Shown: positions 25,016-33,895, counted from the stretch's first letter. The stretch is DNA of 36,876 nt from Candidatus Omnitrophica bacterium UBA6233 (GCA_002440965.1 DJWJ01000001.1:1-36876), one strand, 5' to 3'. Program-made: numbers and translations. The notes: a model not told the origin generated them from the sequence alone.

Positions 25016-26570
25016 CTATTTTTCTATGTACTAACCAATCCCAAAGTTGCCTCATCTCGCTTACTTTAAATACGAAACAAAAAATAATATAGGAGAATGC
25101 GCCGCTAAAAACACTTATCGCTAAACTTAGGTATTTATTGAAATTCAGCTTGGCCGCCAAATAACACACTAGCCCCATACAGAGGCTCGCCGCCAATATC
25201 CGCAAGAAAGAAACAATGATTTCTCTTCTACCGAAATCTCCAATCTTTTTTTCCAGAATCGAAAACAACATAAAAAAAGTGATTATTCCCGATAAGGAAG
25301 TGGCTAAGGCGATTCCGGAAATCTTTAAGGGATACATAAAAGCAACGACGAAAATTACATTTAATACCAAAGAAATAGCGGCAATCTTAGTAGGAGTAAC
25401 CGTATCTTTCAGGCCGAAAAAACAGGATTGCAATATCTTGGTTGCCCCGTATGCTGATAATCCCAAACTATAATAAAAAAGTGCGCTGGCCGTAAGAACA
25501 GTTGAATAACTATCAAATTTTCCTCCTCCAAATAAAGAAGAAATTAAGGGTTGGGAAATTACCATAAAACCTACGGAAGCCGGGACCATCACGAAGAACA
25601 CCGCGCGCAACCCCCAACTAAGAGTATGCTTTAATTTTTCCGGCGAGTCTTCCAGGGCATGAGTAGAAAAAGTGGGTAATATCGCCTGAGAAAGAGAATT
25701 ACTAAAAACTCCCAGGGGAAATTGGATAAGCCTGTATGAAAAATACAAGACAGCTACTCCCCCCTCCCCAACAATCCAAGCCAATGAACCAAATATAGAA
25801 TCAACAAAATTATTCAACTGATAAATGCAAGAACTTACAACCCGTGGCAGCATCAATTTACCTATGGAGCGAGCCGCCGGATGGTTTAAAGAACGGGGAA
25901 ACTTAAGCCGGAAACCCTTCTTATAAAGAATAGGAATCTGAACAGCCAGCTGTAACAGGCCGCCGACCAAAACACCTAAAGCCAGACCTTTAATTCCCTC
26001 CCCAAAGATAAGCGCAAAGACGATTATGGATATATTTAAAAGGCAAGGCGCAAAAGCGGGCACAGCAAAATGTTTCAAAGAATTAAGCAAACCCATAGAA
26101 TAAGCGCTTAAACTAATTAATAGAATGTAGGGGAATATAATGCGGTTAAGAGTTATCGTGGCAGCTAATTTTTCCGGAGATGCGGCAAAGCCCGGAGCGA
26201 TAAGTCGCACGAGAACAGGAGAAAATATTATACCCAAGATAGTAATAGACATAAGTATTACTATCAATAGGTTCAATACGACATTTGCCAACTCCCAAAA
26301 TTCTTCTTGAGTGTGACGCGCTGCGTATTCGCTAAATACCGGGACAAAAGCGGCATTAGTAGCTCCTTCTCCGACCAAATCTCGGAATAAATTGGGAATC
26401 CTGAAAGCTATAACAAATGCCTGCGCGTAGACATATACTCCAAAAAGCCGGGCAATAACAACATCCCGCAAAAACCCCAATAAGCGGGAAATAAAAGTTG
26501 CTATAGCGATAATACTGGCAGATTTAGCAACCGCATGATGGCTCTGATTCGAATATTTGCCTGTTGACAT
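25002..26570 (-). CDS. murJ: Lipid II flippase MurJ
   Basis: A 522-residue, about 14-helix MOP-superfamily protein with MurJ hallmarks: ASIIAIATFISRLLGFLRDVVIA, FRIPNLFRDLVGEGATNAAFVPVFSEY, and YFSYRLIQFPLGVFSNSLSQAILPTFS. It moves lipid II across the inner membrane for peptidoglycan synthesis. The ATG at 26570 has no Shine-Dalgarno; CATAAT lies 9 bases upstream, so a leaderless start is possible, though no good -35 is seen. Confidence 0.96.
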   Translation of the reverse strand: MSTGKYSNQSHHAVAKSASIIAIATFISRLLGFLRDVVIARLFGVYVYAQAFVIAFRIPNLFRDLVGEGATNAAFVPVFSEYAARHTQEEFWELANVVLNLLIVILMSITILGIIFSPVLVRLIAPGFAASPEKLAATITLNRIIFPYILLISLSAYSMGLLNSLKHFAVPAFAPCLLNISIIVFALIFGEGIKGLALGVLVGGLLQLAVQIPILYKKGFRLKFPRSLNHPAARSIGKLMLPRVVSSCIYQLNNFVDSIFGSLAWIVGEGGVAVLYFSYRLIQFPLGVFSNSLSQAILPTFSTHALEDSPEKLKHTLSWGLRAVFFVMVPASVGFMVISQPLISSLFGGGKFDSYSTVLTASALFYYSLGLSAYGATKILQSCFFGLKDTVTPTKIAAISLVLNVIFVVAFMYPLKISGIALATSLSGIITFFMLFSILEKKIGDFGRREIIVSFLRILAASLCMGLVCYLAAKLNFNKYLSLAISVFSGAFSYIIFCFVFKVSEMRQLWDWLVHRKIDEQS

Positions 26571-26641
26571 AGATTATGAATTATGTTAAGTTAGTAAGCA
26601 CTTACCCCCTCGTCTGCCACAAAAGAGAGGCGTACTCGGGG

Positions 26642-26680
26642 TTAATTTACCGCCCCCTTAAATGAGGGTAAATTAAGGAG
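26642..26680 (+). promoter_or_regulatory. rpsT 5'-leader hairpin abutting the ribosome-binding site
   Basis: TTAATTTACC (26642-26651) and GGTAAATTAA (26667-26676) form a perfect 10-bp stem. GGAG (26677-26680) follows at once, 7 bases before the rpsT ATG. The position suits translational autoregulation, as known for S20 in other bacteria. Confidence 0.55.
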
Positions 26681-26687
26681 AAATAAT

Positions 26688-26951
26688 ATGCCAAGACGTA
26701 AAACTTCGGTTAAAAAAACCAGACAAGACAAGAAAAAGCACCTGCAAAACTTAAAAATCAAGCAACAACTCAAAAAAACAATCAAACAATTTCAGGGCTT
26801 ACTTGCTGCAAAAGATATCGCCGAAGCTAAGAAAATCCTTGGCCAGATATTTTCCCAACTGGACAAGGCAGCTAAAAAGAAAACGATTCATCCGGCGACG
26901 GCTAACCGTAAAAAGAGCCGCTTAATGAAGCGGCTTACTAAAGGCGCATAA
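26688..26951 (+). CDS. rpsT: 30S ribosomal protein S20
   Basis: 87 residues, strongly basic and helical, with the S20 pattern KKTRQDKKKHLQNLKIKQQLKKTIKQF and the C-terminal HPATANRKKSRLMKRL. It binds 16S rRNA in the body of the small subunit. It has a strong SD (GGAG). The last 30 bases overlap the 3' end of the convergent holA gene, and its terminator lies inside holA. Confidence 0.97.
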   Translation: MPRRKTSVKKTRQDKKKHLQNLKIKQQLKKTIKQFQGLLAAKDIAEAKKILGQIFSQLDKAAKKKTIHPATANRKKSRLMKRLTKGA

Positions 26952-27593
26952 CTTTACAATTAATTTCTCTAAAATAAAAACGGGCTTAAATCTGCCCGTT
27001 TTTATTTCGATATCGCTATCAATCAAAAATTTGACCCTGCGTTTCGCTTCAGCCGGACTTAATTGGCTTTTCTCCAAAGCGTATCTTAACCCTCCTAATA
27101 TCCTTTCCGGCCTTTCGCCGTCTTTTAATAACTGATCTAAAATTTTAAGCGCGTAATCCGGTTTTCTTTCTTCTATTGAACGAGTAAGGTTAAAAGTATT
27201 AACGGCCTGAGTTTCCTTGAAACGGAAAATTCTTGAGTATCTACAGATATTCTTTACGAAATTTTCTTTTTTCTTTGTATCTGCCATGTCCAAAAGCAGA
27301 ATAATATCTTTATTTCCGGATTTAGCCCATTCAACAATAAAATCATCCATATCCGGATTAAGTTCATGCGCGTTTCTTATCACCACGATTCTTTTGGCTG
27401 AATTAACTGGAAGAGCCAACAGTTTCTCCTGCAAATCTTTAAGTTTAAGATTTTCCGCGTAGAGGACATCCAGATTGAACTGCTCCATATTTTTAGCGAG
27501 GAATTCTTCTTTGATTTGTTTAAGCTGAATGTCTTTGGAGCTAAAAGGAGAATCTTTAGAGGAAGAGTCCTGACCGGCAAATAAATAAATCAT
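26922..27593 (-). CDS. holA: DNA polymerase III delta subunit-like (short HolA)
   Basis: A 223-residue protein with the HolA order: a YLFAGQDSSSKD start in place of the usual loop, NLDVLYAEN, LLALPVNSAKRIVVIRNAHEL, a NKDIILLLDMADTKKKE segment and LKILDQLLKDGERPERILGGLRYALEK. Full-length delta is about 330 residues; this one is missing much of the ATPase-like domain or the C-terminal collar. Convergent overlap with rpsT (holA and rpsT are neighbours in many bacteria) supports the call. Confidence 0.78.
   Translation of the reverse strand: MIYLFAGQDSSSKDSPFSSKDIQLKQIKEEFLAKNMEQFNLDVLYAENLKLKDLQEKLLALPVNSAKRIVVIRNAHELNPDMDDFIVEWAKSGNKDIILLLDMADTKKKENFVKNICRYSRIFRFKETQAVNTFNLTRSIEERKPDYALKILDQLLKDGERPERILGGLRYALEKSQLSPAEAKRRVKFLIDSDIEIKTGRFKPVFILEKLIVKLCAFSKPLH
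26976..27003 (+). terminator. rpsT intrinsic terminator inside the holA coding region
   Basis: AAAAACGGGC (26976-26985), an 8-base loop and GCCCGTTTTT (26994-27003) form a perfect 10-bp stem flanked by A and T runs, so it can work in both directions. It starts 24 bases after the rpsT stop and, on the other strand, encodes holA residues near the C terminus (KTGRFKPVF). Confidence 0.9.
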
Positions 27594-27599
27594 CTTGAC

Positions 27600-28160
27600 C
27601 TACCATTGTTCAACTGCCCGCTCGACAATCCGGCGGCTAAGATCGGTAAGGGCATCCGTTACTGCCGCATCTTCGGTTTTTGCCTGATTACCGGTAGGAA
27701 AATACGTGGTGTCTCCGATAAAATCATCTTCTTTCCAGAGTAGCTTATTCGCTGCTCTATCCCAAAGGCTTATACTCACTACCAAATTTATGCGGTATTC
27801 GCTCACGTTGTCGTTATTATCATAGCGCAACGGATCTTTGCGAAAATCCAACAATTCGCCTTTTAAGATAAGGTCGGCTGATTCTTCTTTTAAAGGCTTC
27901 AGATTGCCATCAAGAAGAAATCTATTGTTCACGAACTGAGTAATGTCTGTTTCTACCATGGGACGGTATATTCTGTATTTATTTTCTGCGTCAGCCGAAT
28001 TAGTGATATTGGTTTTGTTTACGAAAGGAGTGATGTATATAGTCCTGTATTTACTTTCTATCAGGGACCGAGTCGTATAGCCGCAGCCGGATAAAAAAAC
28101 AGTAGCTAGTATGCAGCATACAGCATATAGGGTAAAAGGCAAAAAGCGCTTATTTTGCAT
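27600..28160 (-). CDS. lptE: LPS-assembly lipoprotein LptE-like
   Basis: A 186-residue lipoprotein with lipobox LSGC (Cys26) followed by GYTTRSLI, then IYITPFVNKTN, VETDITQFVNNRFLLDG, ILKGELLDFRKDPLRYD, NLVVSISLWDRAANKLLW and a helical end DALTDLSRRIVERAVEQW. This is the usual LptE fold order. LptE plugs LptD in the outer membrane and helps insert LPS. It overlaps bamD by 11 bases and precedes holA by 6; lptE-holA adjacency is common. Confidence 0.88.
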   Translation of the reverse strand: MQNKRFLPFTLYAVCCILATVFLSGCGYTTRSLIESKYRTIYITPFVNKTNITNSADAENKYRIYRPMVETDITQFVNNRFLLDGNLKPLKEESADLILKGELLDFRKDPLRYDNNDNVSEYRINLVVSISLWDRAANKLLWKEDDFIGDTTYFPTGNQAKTEDAAVTDALTDLSRRIVERAVEQW

Positions 28161-29097
28161 TCTTCTTCTCCATAAACTGAAGCTTCTCCAAGGCCTTTGC
28201 CGCCCAGGAAGATCCGGGGTAATTATTTATTACGTTTTCATAATAAATCCTGGCTGCCTTATAAGCTTCTTGTTTCTCATAAAATACCGCAATATTGTAG
28301 CTTGAAGCTGCCTCTTTATCTCTAAGCTTATCTATATTCCCCTCGGCCTCTTTCGATAACACGGCATCGGGATGCTCTTTTACGAACTCCTCGAATTTCT
28401 GTTTGGCATCCTGCATTGCTCCCTGGTCATAGTCCGGGCCGCGCGAAACCGCAGCGCGGCAGGTAGCAATCTGGAACTTGGAAGGCTCAACCCACTCACT
28501 ATCCGGATAATTAGAAATCACCTTGTTAAAAGCATCTTCTGCCTCATAATAACGCTGCAGGCCCTTTAAGACTAAACCTAATTTATACTCCGCCTTAGGA
28601 GCTAATGAACCATAAGTCGAATTCTCTACCACCTTAGTGAGTATCTCGATGGCGGGATTTTCAACCGGCAAGGTAACTCCTAACGCTTTACGTTTATAAC
28701 CGGCTATGAATTTCTCGGCGATATTATATTCCTTTCCGATAATCTCCTTGATTCGATCCGAAAAAGGATACTTATCAATTACTTTCTGATAAGCCAAATA
28801 GGCTTCATAGAGGTTATCGCGCTCTTCTTCAATTACGCCCAAATAATACTGGGATTCCGAAGATTCAAACGACTTAGGATAAGTTTTAAGCAATTTTTTG
28901 AATTCACGGATGGCATCTTCATACTTCTTGCCTTCGTAAAAACTCTTGGCGTAATCGAACTGCGCCTTAGGGGTATCCTTGGGTAAATTCTTGGGATTAA
29001 CCCATTTACCGCTTTTGGGTGTCCAGATCCAAAAGGAATAAGCCGGGTTAACCGATAAAGCAAAAATAATACAGAAACATAACATTATACGTCGCAT
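28150..29097 (-). CDS. bamD: BamD-like TPR outer-membrane assembly protein
   Basis: A 315-residue exported protein. About five TPR-like repeats follow the signal peptide: FDYAKSFYEGKKYEDAIREFKKLLKTYPKS, ... SQYYLGVIEEERDNLYEAYLAYQKVIDKYP, ... YKLGLVLKGLQRYYEAEDAFNKVISNYPDS, with YNIAVFYEKQEAYKAARIYYENVINNYP near the C terminus. This is the BamD/ComL pattern. BamD normally is a lipoprotein, but the signal region (ending NPAYS-FW) has no lipobox cysteine. The start codon is only about 3 bases from the predicted transcription start. Confidence 0.85.
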   Translation of the reverse strand: MRRIMLCFCIIFALSVNPAYSFWIWTPKSGKWVNPKNLPKDTPKAQFDYAKSFYEGKKYEDAIREFKKLLKTYPKSFESSESQYYLGVIEEERDNLYEAYLAYQKVIDKYPFSDRIKEIIGKEYNIAEKFIAGYKRKALGVTLPVENPAIEILTKVVENSTYGSLAPKAEYKLGLVLKGLQRYYEAEDAFNKVISNYPDSEWVEPSKFQIATCRAAVSRGPDYDQGAMQDAKQKFEEFVKEHPDAVLSKEAEGNIDKLRDKEAASSYNIAVFYEKQEAYKAARIYYENVINNYPGSSWAAKALEKLQFMEKKNAK

Positions 29098-29106
29098 AAT
29101 ATTAAA

Positions 29107-29135
29107 ACTTTAACACAAGGCCTGGGATTTGTCAA
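29107..29135 (-). promoter_or_regulatory. Promoter placed for a leaderless bamD transcript
   Basis: Minus strand TTGACA (29130-29135), 17-base spacer, TAAAGT (29107-29112). Nine bases separate the -10 box from the ATG at 29097, and there is no Shine-Dalgarno. The unit continues into lptE and holA. Confidence 0.65.
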
Positions 29136-29154
29136 ACAGATTAAAAGTCAAAAT

Positions 29155-30525
29155 TCATAAATATAGGTAAGCAAAAGGCAGACGGGTGAAGAAATTATTG
29201 AGATTTATAAGCAAAGCGACAAATAACTCGATACTCGAGGCAAAAAAGTTTGCCCCGGCGGGAAAAACCAAAGCCACAACAACCAGGCTAAAGCCGCAGA
29301 GCGTAATCAGGGTAGCTAAAGGAACAATAAATATATTGGCCAACACTGTAACCGGAGAAAAAAACCTGAAATAGTAAGCGACAAGCCACAAGGTAACCAG
29401 CCATGTAGATAAAGATACCAAACACCCTTGCGCAATGGACTTTAATATCTTTGGCCTTATCGATTCGCTCCTGAAGAAGGCTTGAAGTTTAGGATAAAGA
29501 AATACAATTGCCGCAACGCAAGAAAAGGAAAGCTGGAAGCTTATAGAGAATAAATCTCTGGGGCTAAGAAATAGAATAAATAAAGCGGCTAAGGCTAATG
29601 AGTTGCGGATATCTGCTTCTCTTTTAATAATTATCCCTGCTAGAAAAAACACAGCCATGATAGTAGCCCGCACAACCGGGCTTGAAGCGCCAGTGGCAAA
29701 ACAATAGATTATCAAGCAGATTATTACTAAAAAGCACCTAACCCTCCTTGAAATACCCAGAACCTTAAGCAATAAAACCGCGATAGACGCGACCACGCCG
29801 ACATTAAAACCGCTGACCACCAAAATATGCACTGTCCCGGCTTTAGACATCGAATCATAAACTACAGACGGAATATTGCTTTTTTCTCCTAAAACCATAG
29901 CATCTAGCACACCCGCTGCTAGTTTGGAAAGCCTCTGATAAATTATTGCTTCTATTTTATCCTTTAGAAAAAGAGATAACCTGATAATGGGATGGCCGTA
30001 ATTTTTCCCTAAGCTTACGGCGCAACCCGGAGAATTCACGCGCATAATACCGGAAACCCTGTCGCCATACAGCTTAAACGGCTTATGTATAGCCCCTCTT
30101 AAAATAAAGGCTTCTCCGTAAACCAAACTCTTTGCTTCTTTTAAATAAACCAGGATATCGCCGCTACTCTTATAATGCGCGCTATTGAATTCCAACTCCT
30201 GAGTCCTGAACAAGAATGTAAACTTTCCTTCCTTTAATTGCGGCTGGCTGTTGATAAAACCTTTAACCGTAAAAACCGTATCGCTTTTATAGAAAATGAA
30301 GTGGGATATATGGGATTTCGGCAGGATATAGCTGTTCAAAAGGAGCAAGGTTCCGAGAACAAAGCTAAGGCAGGAAAATAATATCTTGGATACCAAATCT
30401 TTTTTAACAAAGACTGCGCAGGTAATAAGCAGGATAAACGCGCAAAAATAAATCAGCCAAAACTGTATCCTGAAAAAATGCGCGAAAGTTATTCCGCAAC
30501 CAAGGTAAAAGAGAATCCAGATCAT
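29155..30525 (-). CDS. comEC: ComEC/Rec2 DNA-uptake channel, without beta-lactamase domain
   Basis: A 456-residue polytopic protein. It has an N-terminal helix set and OB-like periplasmic domain (about 25-175), then the competence domain with LGEKSNIPSVVYDSMSKAGT, VHILVVSGFNVGVVASI, TGASSPVVRATIMAVFFLAG and SFQLSFSCVAAIVFLYP. ComEC transports single-stranded DNA across the inner membrane. The C-terminal metallo-beta-lactamase domain found in many ComEC proteins is absent. ATGA overlap with comEA. Confidence 0.92.
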   Translation of the reverse strand: MIWILFYLGCGITFAHFFRIQFWLIYFCAFILLITCAVFVKKDLVSKILFSCLSFVLGTLLLLNSYILPKSHISHFIFYKSDTVFTVKGFINSQPQLKEGKFTFLFRTQELEFNSAHYKSSGDILVYLKEAKSLVYGEAFILRGAIHKPFKLYGDRVSGIMRVNSPGCAVSLGKNYGHPIIRLSLFLKDKIEAIIYQRLSKLAAGVLDAMVLGEKSNIPSVVYDSMSKAGTVHILVVSGFNVGVVASIAVLLLKVLGISRRVRCFLVIICLIIYCFATGASSPVVRATIMAVFFLAGIIIKREADIRNSLALAALFILFLSPRDLFSISFQLSFSCVAAIVFLYPKLQAFFRSESIRPKILKSIAQGCLVSLSTWLVTLWLVAYYFRFFSPVTVLANIFIVPLATLITLCGFSLVVVALVFPAGANFFASSIELFVALLINLNNFFTRLPFAYLYL

Positions 30526-30851
30526 TTAACGATTAAGTATTCTTTTATCTTGGCGAACTTAGAATCATTAATACCTTTTATGTTTTTTAAGTCATCTAAG
30601 CCGTTAAAGCCTGAGGCTGCGTCGCGATAGTCAATAATCCGCTGGGCCAGTTTCTCTCCGATACCGGATATTCCCAAAAGAACCCGTTTATCCGCGCGAT
30701 TCAAGTCTACTTTGCCTAAGTCTTCGGAAAAACTGGCTGCGGTTTTACCTGCTCCAAATTGTTTAAGCCCAAAGCTTACCACCATCCCCAGCAACGCAAT
30801 CCCTGCCAAAAACAAAACAACCTTTTTCTCTTCCTGCGTCAAATTAAGCAT
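30522..30851 (-). CDS. comEA: ComEA-like helix-hairpin-helix DNA-binding protein
   Basis: A 109-residue protein with one N-terminal transmembrane helix (about 10-29) and a C-terminal HhH pair: KVDLNRADKRVLLGISGIGEKLAQRIIDYRDAASGF then LDDLKNIKGINDSKFAKIKEYL. It would bind incoming DNA on the periplasmic side and hand it to ComEC. SD AGGAGGT precedes the start. Confidence 0.93.
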   Translation of the reverse strand: MLNLTQEEKKVVLFLAGIALLGMVVSFGLKQFGAGKTAASFSEDLGKVDLNRADKRVLLGISGIGEKLAQRIIDYRDAASGFNGLDDLKNIKGINDSKFAKIKEYLIVK

Positions 30852-30959
30852 TTTGCCACCTCCTACTTCAATAGACGGAATAGACAGAGAAATCTAATTA
30901 AAAAAATAGCAGGTAGTAGTTAATAGGCAGTATGTAAGGAGGGAATATTACCGATTTTC

Positions 30960-31400
30960 TTACGGTGTGCAGGTTTGAGTGGTAGAGTTATCTATACAAA
31001 TCATATAGTAACAAGTGTCACCGGGTCGTTTAAGAGCCATAAAACCATAACCCCCTTTTGCCGCACAATAAGAGGGCCCGTAAAGATACTGCCAAGAGGT
31101 TTTTTGTGGATCAGGATGGCTTACCTTCATGATTGTATTTCCATCAACAACCACCTCAATAGGAAAAGTGTGAGAGGTAGGGTAAACGCCGTTAACCGCA
31201 TAATAAGCCAGTACTACCCGCCTTATAGAATCCAGATTGGTATATACTTTGACTTTCACGGACTGATCTACGTTGGCATAGTATTTGGGAAGGGCGATAA
31301 GGGCAAGGATACCTATGATAACAATGACGATGATTAGTTCGATGAGGGTAAAACCGTGTTCTTTTTGGATTAGGCTCTTCTTGTTAGATCCTGGAGACAT
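30960..31400 (-). CDS. Type IV/II prepilin (pilin-like protein)
   Basis: A 146-residue prepilin with a short charged leader ending KEHG, cleavage before FTLIELIIVIVIIGILALIAL (Glu at +5), then a pseudopilin-like domain: VKVKVYTNLDSIRRVVLAYYAVNGVYPTS, and four cysteines in the C-terminal third. I start at ATG 31400; the longer frame begins with TTG at 31439. There is no clear SD. It lies downstream of leuS and near comEA-comEC and the pilT-like gene, suggesting a DNA-uptake pilus. The upstream promoter contains a G8 run. Confidence 0.9.
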   Translation of the reverse strand: MSPGSNKKSLIQKEHGFTLIELIIVIVIIGILALIALPKYYANVDQSVKVKVYTNLDSIRRVVLAYYAVNGVYPTSHTFPIEVVVDGNTIMKVSHPDPQKTSWQYLYGPSYCAAKGGYGFMALKRPGDTCYYMICIDNSTTQTCTP

Positions 31401-31440
31401 AAGGGTTTGTATTGAATATATTAAAAATATAATATTCAAT

Positions 31441-31467
31441 AGTTTACCCCCCCCTAGGGATTGTCAA
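31441..31467 (-). promoter_or_regulatory. Candidate prepilin promoter with G8 tract in the spacer
   Basis: Minus strand TTGACA (31462-31467) and TAAACT (31441-31446) are 15 bases apart, and eight G residues (31447-31454) fill half of the spacer. Adding two G would give the optimal 17. Homopolymers at this position cause phase variation of fimbrial genes elsewhere. An A/T-rich dyad, ATTGAATAT/ATATTCAAT (31411-31440), follows. Confidence 0.5.
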
Positions 31468-31495
31468 GGCAAACTTAGGGACGGTTCTTGGCTTA

Positions 31496-33895
31496 TTAGA
31501 CTACGATATTGACGAGCTTTTTGGGAACGAGAATGAAATTCCTGACAGGTTTTCCCTGAATCCAGGGAGAGAGCGCTTTATCAGCTAAAACCATTTCCTT
31601 GAGTTTTGCTTCGGAAATATCCGCGGCTACTTCAAGTTTTAAGCGAACCTTGCCATTAACCTGAACTACAATAGTCAGATTATCTTCAACTAACATTTTG
31701 GGGTCGACTTGCGGCCAGCTTGCTTTTAATATACTTTCCTTATTTCCCAACCCCTTCCAAAGCTCTTCGCAAAAATGCGGAGCAATCGGGCTAAGCATAA
31801 GAACCAGCTTCGCGAAAACATCTTTATCCGCGCCGGCCTGATAAATAGCATTAGTCAGCTCCATAAGGCTGGCAATTGCAGTATTGAATTTGAATCCCCG
31901 GTAATCTTCACTTACCTTCTTAATTGTTTTATGCAAAATCCGGACCAAAGATAAATCGGCTCTATCTTTCAAATTATCCTGAATGCGCCAGACACGATTC
32001 AAGAATTTATGCGCTCCTTCCAAGCCCCGGTCATCCCACTCCAATTCTGTTTCCGGAGGCGCGGCAAATAAAATAAACAGCCTTAGAGTATCCGCGCCGT
32101 ATTTTTCAATCATGATATCCGGGTCAACGATATTCCCTCTGGACTTAGACATCACTTCCCCGTCTTTTAAGACCATACCCTGGGTAAGCAAACGCTTAAA
32201 CGGCTCATCAAAATCAATCATCCCTAAATCTTTAAAAAATTTGGTAAAGAAACGCGAATATAAAAGATGCAGAATAGCATGCTCAATTCCGCCGATATAT
32301 TGATCCACCTTCATCCAATACGCGGTTTCTTTTTCGGCAAACGCTCCATCCTTAAATTCAGGCGAACAGAATCTCAAGAAATACCATGATGAGTCAAAGA
32401 AAGTCGCCATGGTATCGGTTTCCCGACGGGCTTTTCCTTTACACTGAGGGCATTTTACTTCCACGAATTTCTTAACTTTGACTAGAGGGCTGCCTCCTTC
32501 TCCGGTAAAAAGCGCGTCTTTAGGAAGCTCTACCGGCAGATCTTTGTAAGGCACCGGAACGATTCCGCATTTAGGACAATAAATAACAGGGATAGGAGTG
32601 CCCCAATAACGCTGCCGGGAAATAAGCCAGTCGCGCAATCTCCAATGCGTCTGGATCTTGCCGATTACTTTTTTCTCCATCCATTCGGCAATCCTGGCCT
32701 TAGCTTCTATATTTAACAAACCATTAAATTCTCCGGAATTGACTTGGATACCATTACTTTCATAAGCTTCGGTCATTTGGTCGATAGTCGATAGTCGATA
32801 GTCGATAGGTTGAATAACGATCCGCATCGGCAAATTATGCTCTTTGGCAAAAAGAAAATCTCTTTGGTCGTGCGTAGGTACAGCCATAATCGCGCCGGTC
32901 CCGTATTCCATCAAAACATAATCCGCTATCCAGATTGGAACCTCTTCGTTATTTACCGGATTAACTGCGAAACTTCCGATAAATACCCCTTCTTTCTTCA
33001 CATCTGAAGAAGCGCGCACAACTTTACTCTCCTTGGAAACTTTCTCGATAAAAGCCAAAGTTTCTTTTTCCTGCGGTTTGCCTTTAATCAATTCTTTAAC
33101 CAAAGGGTGCTCCGGGGCCAAAACAATGTAAGTAGCGCCAAAAATCGTATCTACGCGCGTGGTAAAAACCGGAATAACTTTATCCGCAGCTTTTACCTTA
33201 AAATAAATCTCTACCCCCTGGCTCTTGCCAATCCAATTTGCCTGCATACTTAACACGCGCTCAGGCCAATCATTTAATTGTTTGAGGTCTTCTAAAAGCC
33301 TTTCTTTATAATCGGTTATTTTTAAATACCATTGCTCTAAGTCTTTTGGCTCTACTTTGGAATGGCAACGCCAACAACCGCCTTCAATCACCTCTTCATT
33401 GGCTAAAGTAGTCTGACAGCTTGGGCACCAGTTTACCGTAGAGGCTTTTTTATAAGCCAGCCCTCTCTCGAACATTTTCAAAAATATCCACTGATTCCAT
33501 TTATAATAAGAACTATCGCAAGTAGAAATTTCCCTTTCCCAATCATAGGAAAAGCCCATTTTCTTTAACTCATTTTCCATCTCCAGGATGCATTTATGCG
33601 TCCAGTCATCCGGCTTAGTCTTATTTTTTATCGCGGCGTTCTCCGCGGGCTGGCCAAAAGCGTCAAAACCCATTGGATGCAAAACATTATAACCTTCTAA
33701 AGTCTTAAAACGGCTGGCTACATCGCCTATAGTATAATTACGCACGTGGCCCATATGGATTTTCCCCGACGGATAAGGAAACATTTCCAACAGGTAGAAT
33801 TTCTTTTTGGCGGGGTTAATCTGAGCGCGAAAAGCCTTGCTCTTTTGCCAAATATGCTGCCACTTCTTCTCTATTTTTTTAAAATCGTAAAACAT
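31496..33895 (-). CDS. leuS: Leucyl-tRNA synthetase
   Basis: A 799-residue class I synthetase: HMGHVRNYTIGD (47-58, the HIGH motif), a zinc-type insertion (CPSCQTTL, CWRCHSK), the CP1 editing domain with TRVDTIFGATY, RDWLISRQRYWGTPIP, and VMSKSRGNIVDPD for KMSKS. It begins 4 bases after nfo. A tandem 7-bp repeat encodes residues about 363-372 at the end of the editing domain, a loop that varies between species. Confidence 0.97.
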   Translation of the reverse strand: MFYDFKKIEKKWQHIWQKSKAFRAQINPAKKKFYLLEMFPYPSGKIHMGHVRNYTIGDVASRFKTLEGYNVLHPMGFDAFGQPAENAAIKNKTKPDDWTHKCILEMENELKKMGFSYDWEREISTCDSSYYKWNQWIFLKMFERGLAYKKASTVNWCPSCQTTLANEEVIEGGCWRCHSKVEPKDLEQWYLKITDYKERLLEDLKQLNDWPERVLSMQANWIGKSQGVEIYFKVKAADKVIPVFTTRVDTIFGATYIVLAPEHPLVKELIKGKPQEKETLAFIEKVSKESKVVRASSDVKKEGVFIGSFAVNPVNNEEVPIWIADYVLMEYGTGAIMAVPTHDQRDFLFAKEHNLPMRIVIQPIDYRLSTIDQMTEAYESNGIQVNSGEFNGLLNIEAKARIAEWMEKKVIGKIQTHWRLRDWLISRQRYWGTPIPVIYCPKCGIVPVPYKDLPVELPKDALFTGEGGSPLVKVKKFVEVKCPQCKGKARRETDTMATFFDSSWYFLRFCSPEFKDGAFAEKETAYWMKVDQYIGGIEHAILHLLYSRFFTKFFKDLGMIDFDEPFKRLLTQGMVLKDGEVMSKSRGNIVDPDIMIEKYGADTLRLFILFAAPPETELEWDDRGLEGAHKFLNRVWRIQDNLKDRADLSLVRILHKTIKKVSEDYRGFKFNTAIASLMELTNAIYQAGADKDVFAKLVLMLSPIAPHFCEELWKGLGNKESILKASWPQVDPKMLVEDNLTIVVQVNGKVRLKLEVAADISEAKLKEMVLADKALSPWIQGKPVRNFILVPKKLVNIVV
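32780..32808. repeat. 7-bp tandem repeat (gtcgata, four copies) within leuS
   Basis: Four perfect copies of a 7-base unit lie inside the leuS reading frame, encoding IDYRLSTIDQ. The unit is not a multiple of three, so any copy change except by three would break the frame. Confidence 0.9.

Noticed and set aside
31401..31439. Longer prepilin starting with TTG at 31439
   Set aside because: It would start within the A/T dyad near the predicted transcription start; the ATG at 31400 gives a normal short prepilin leader.
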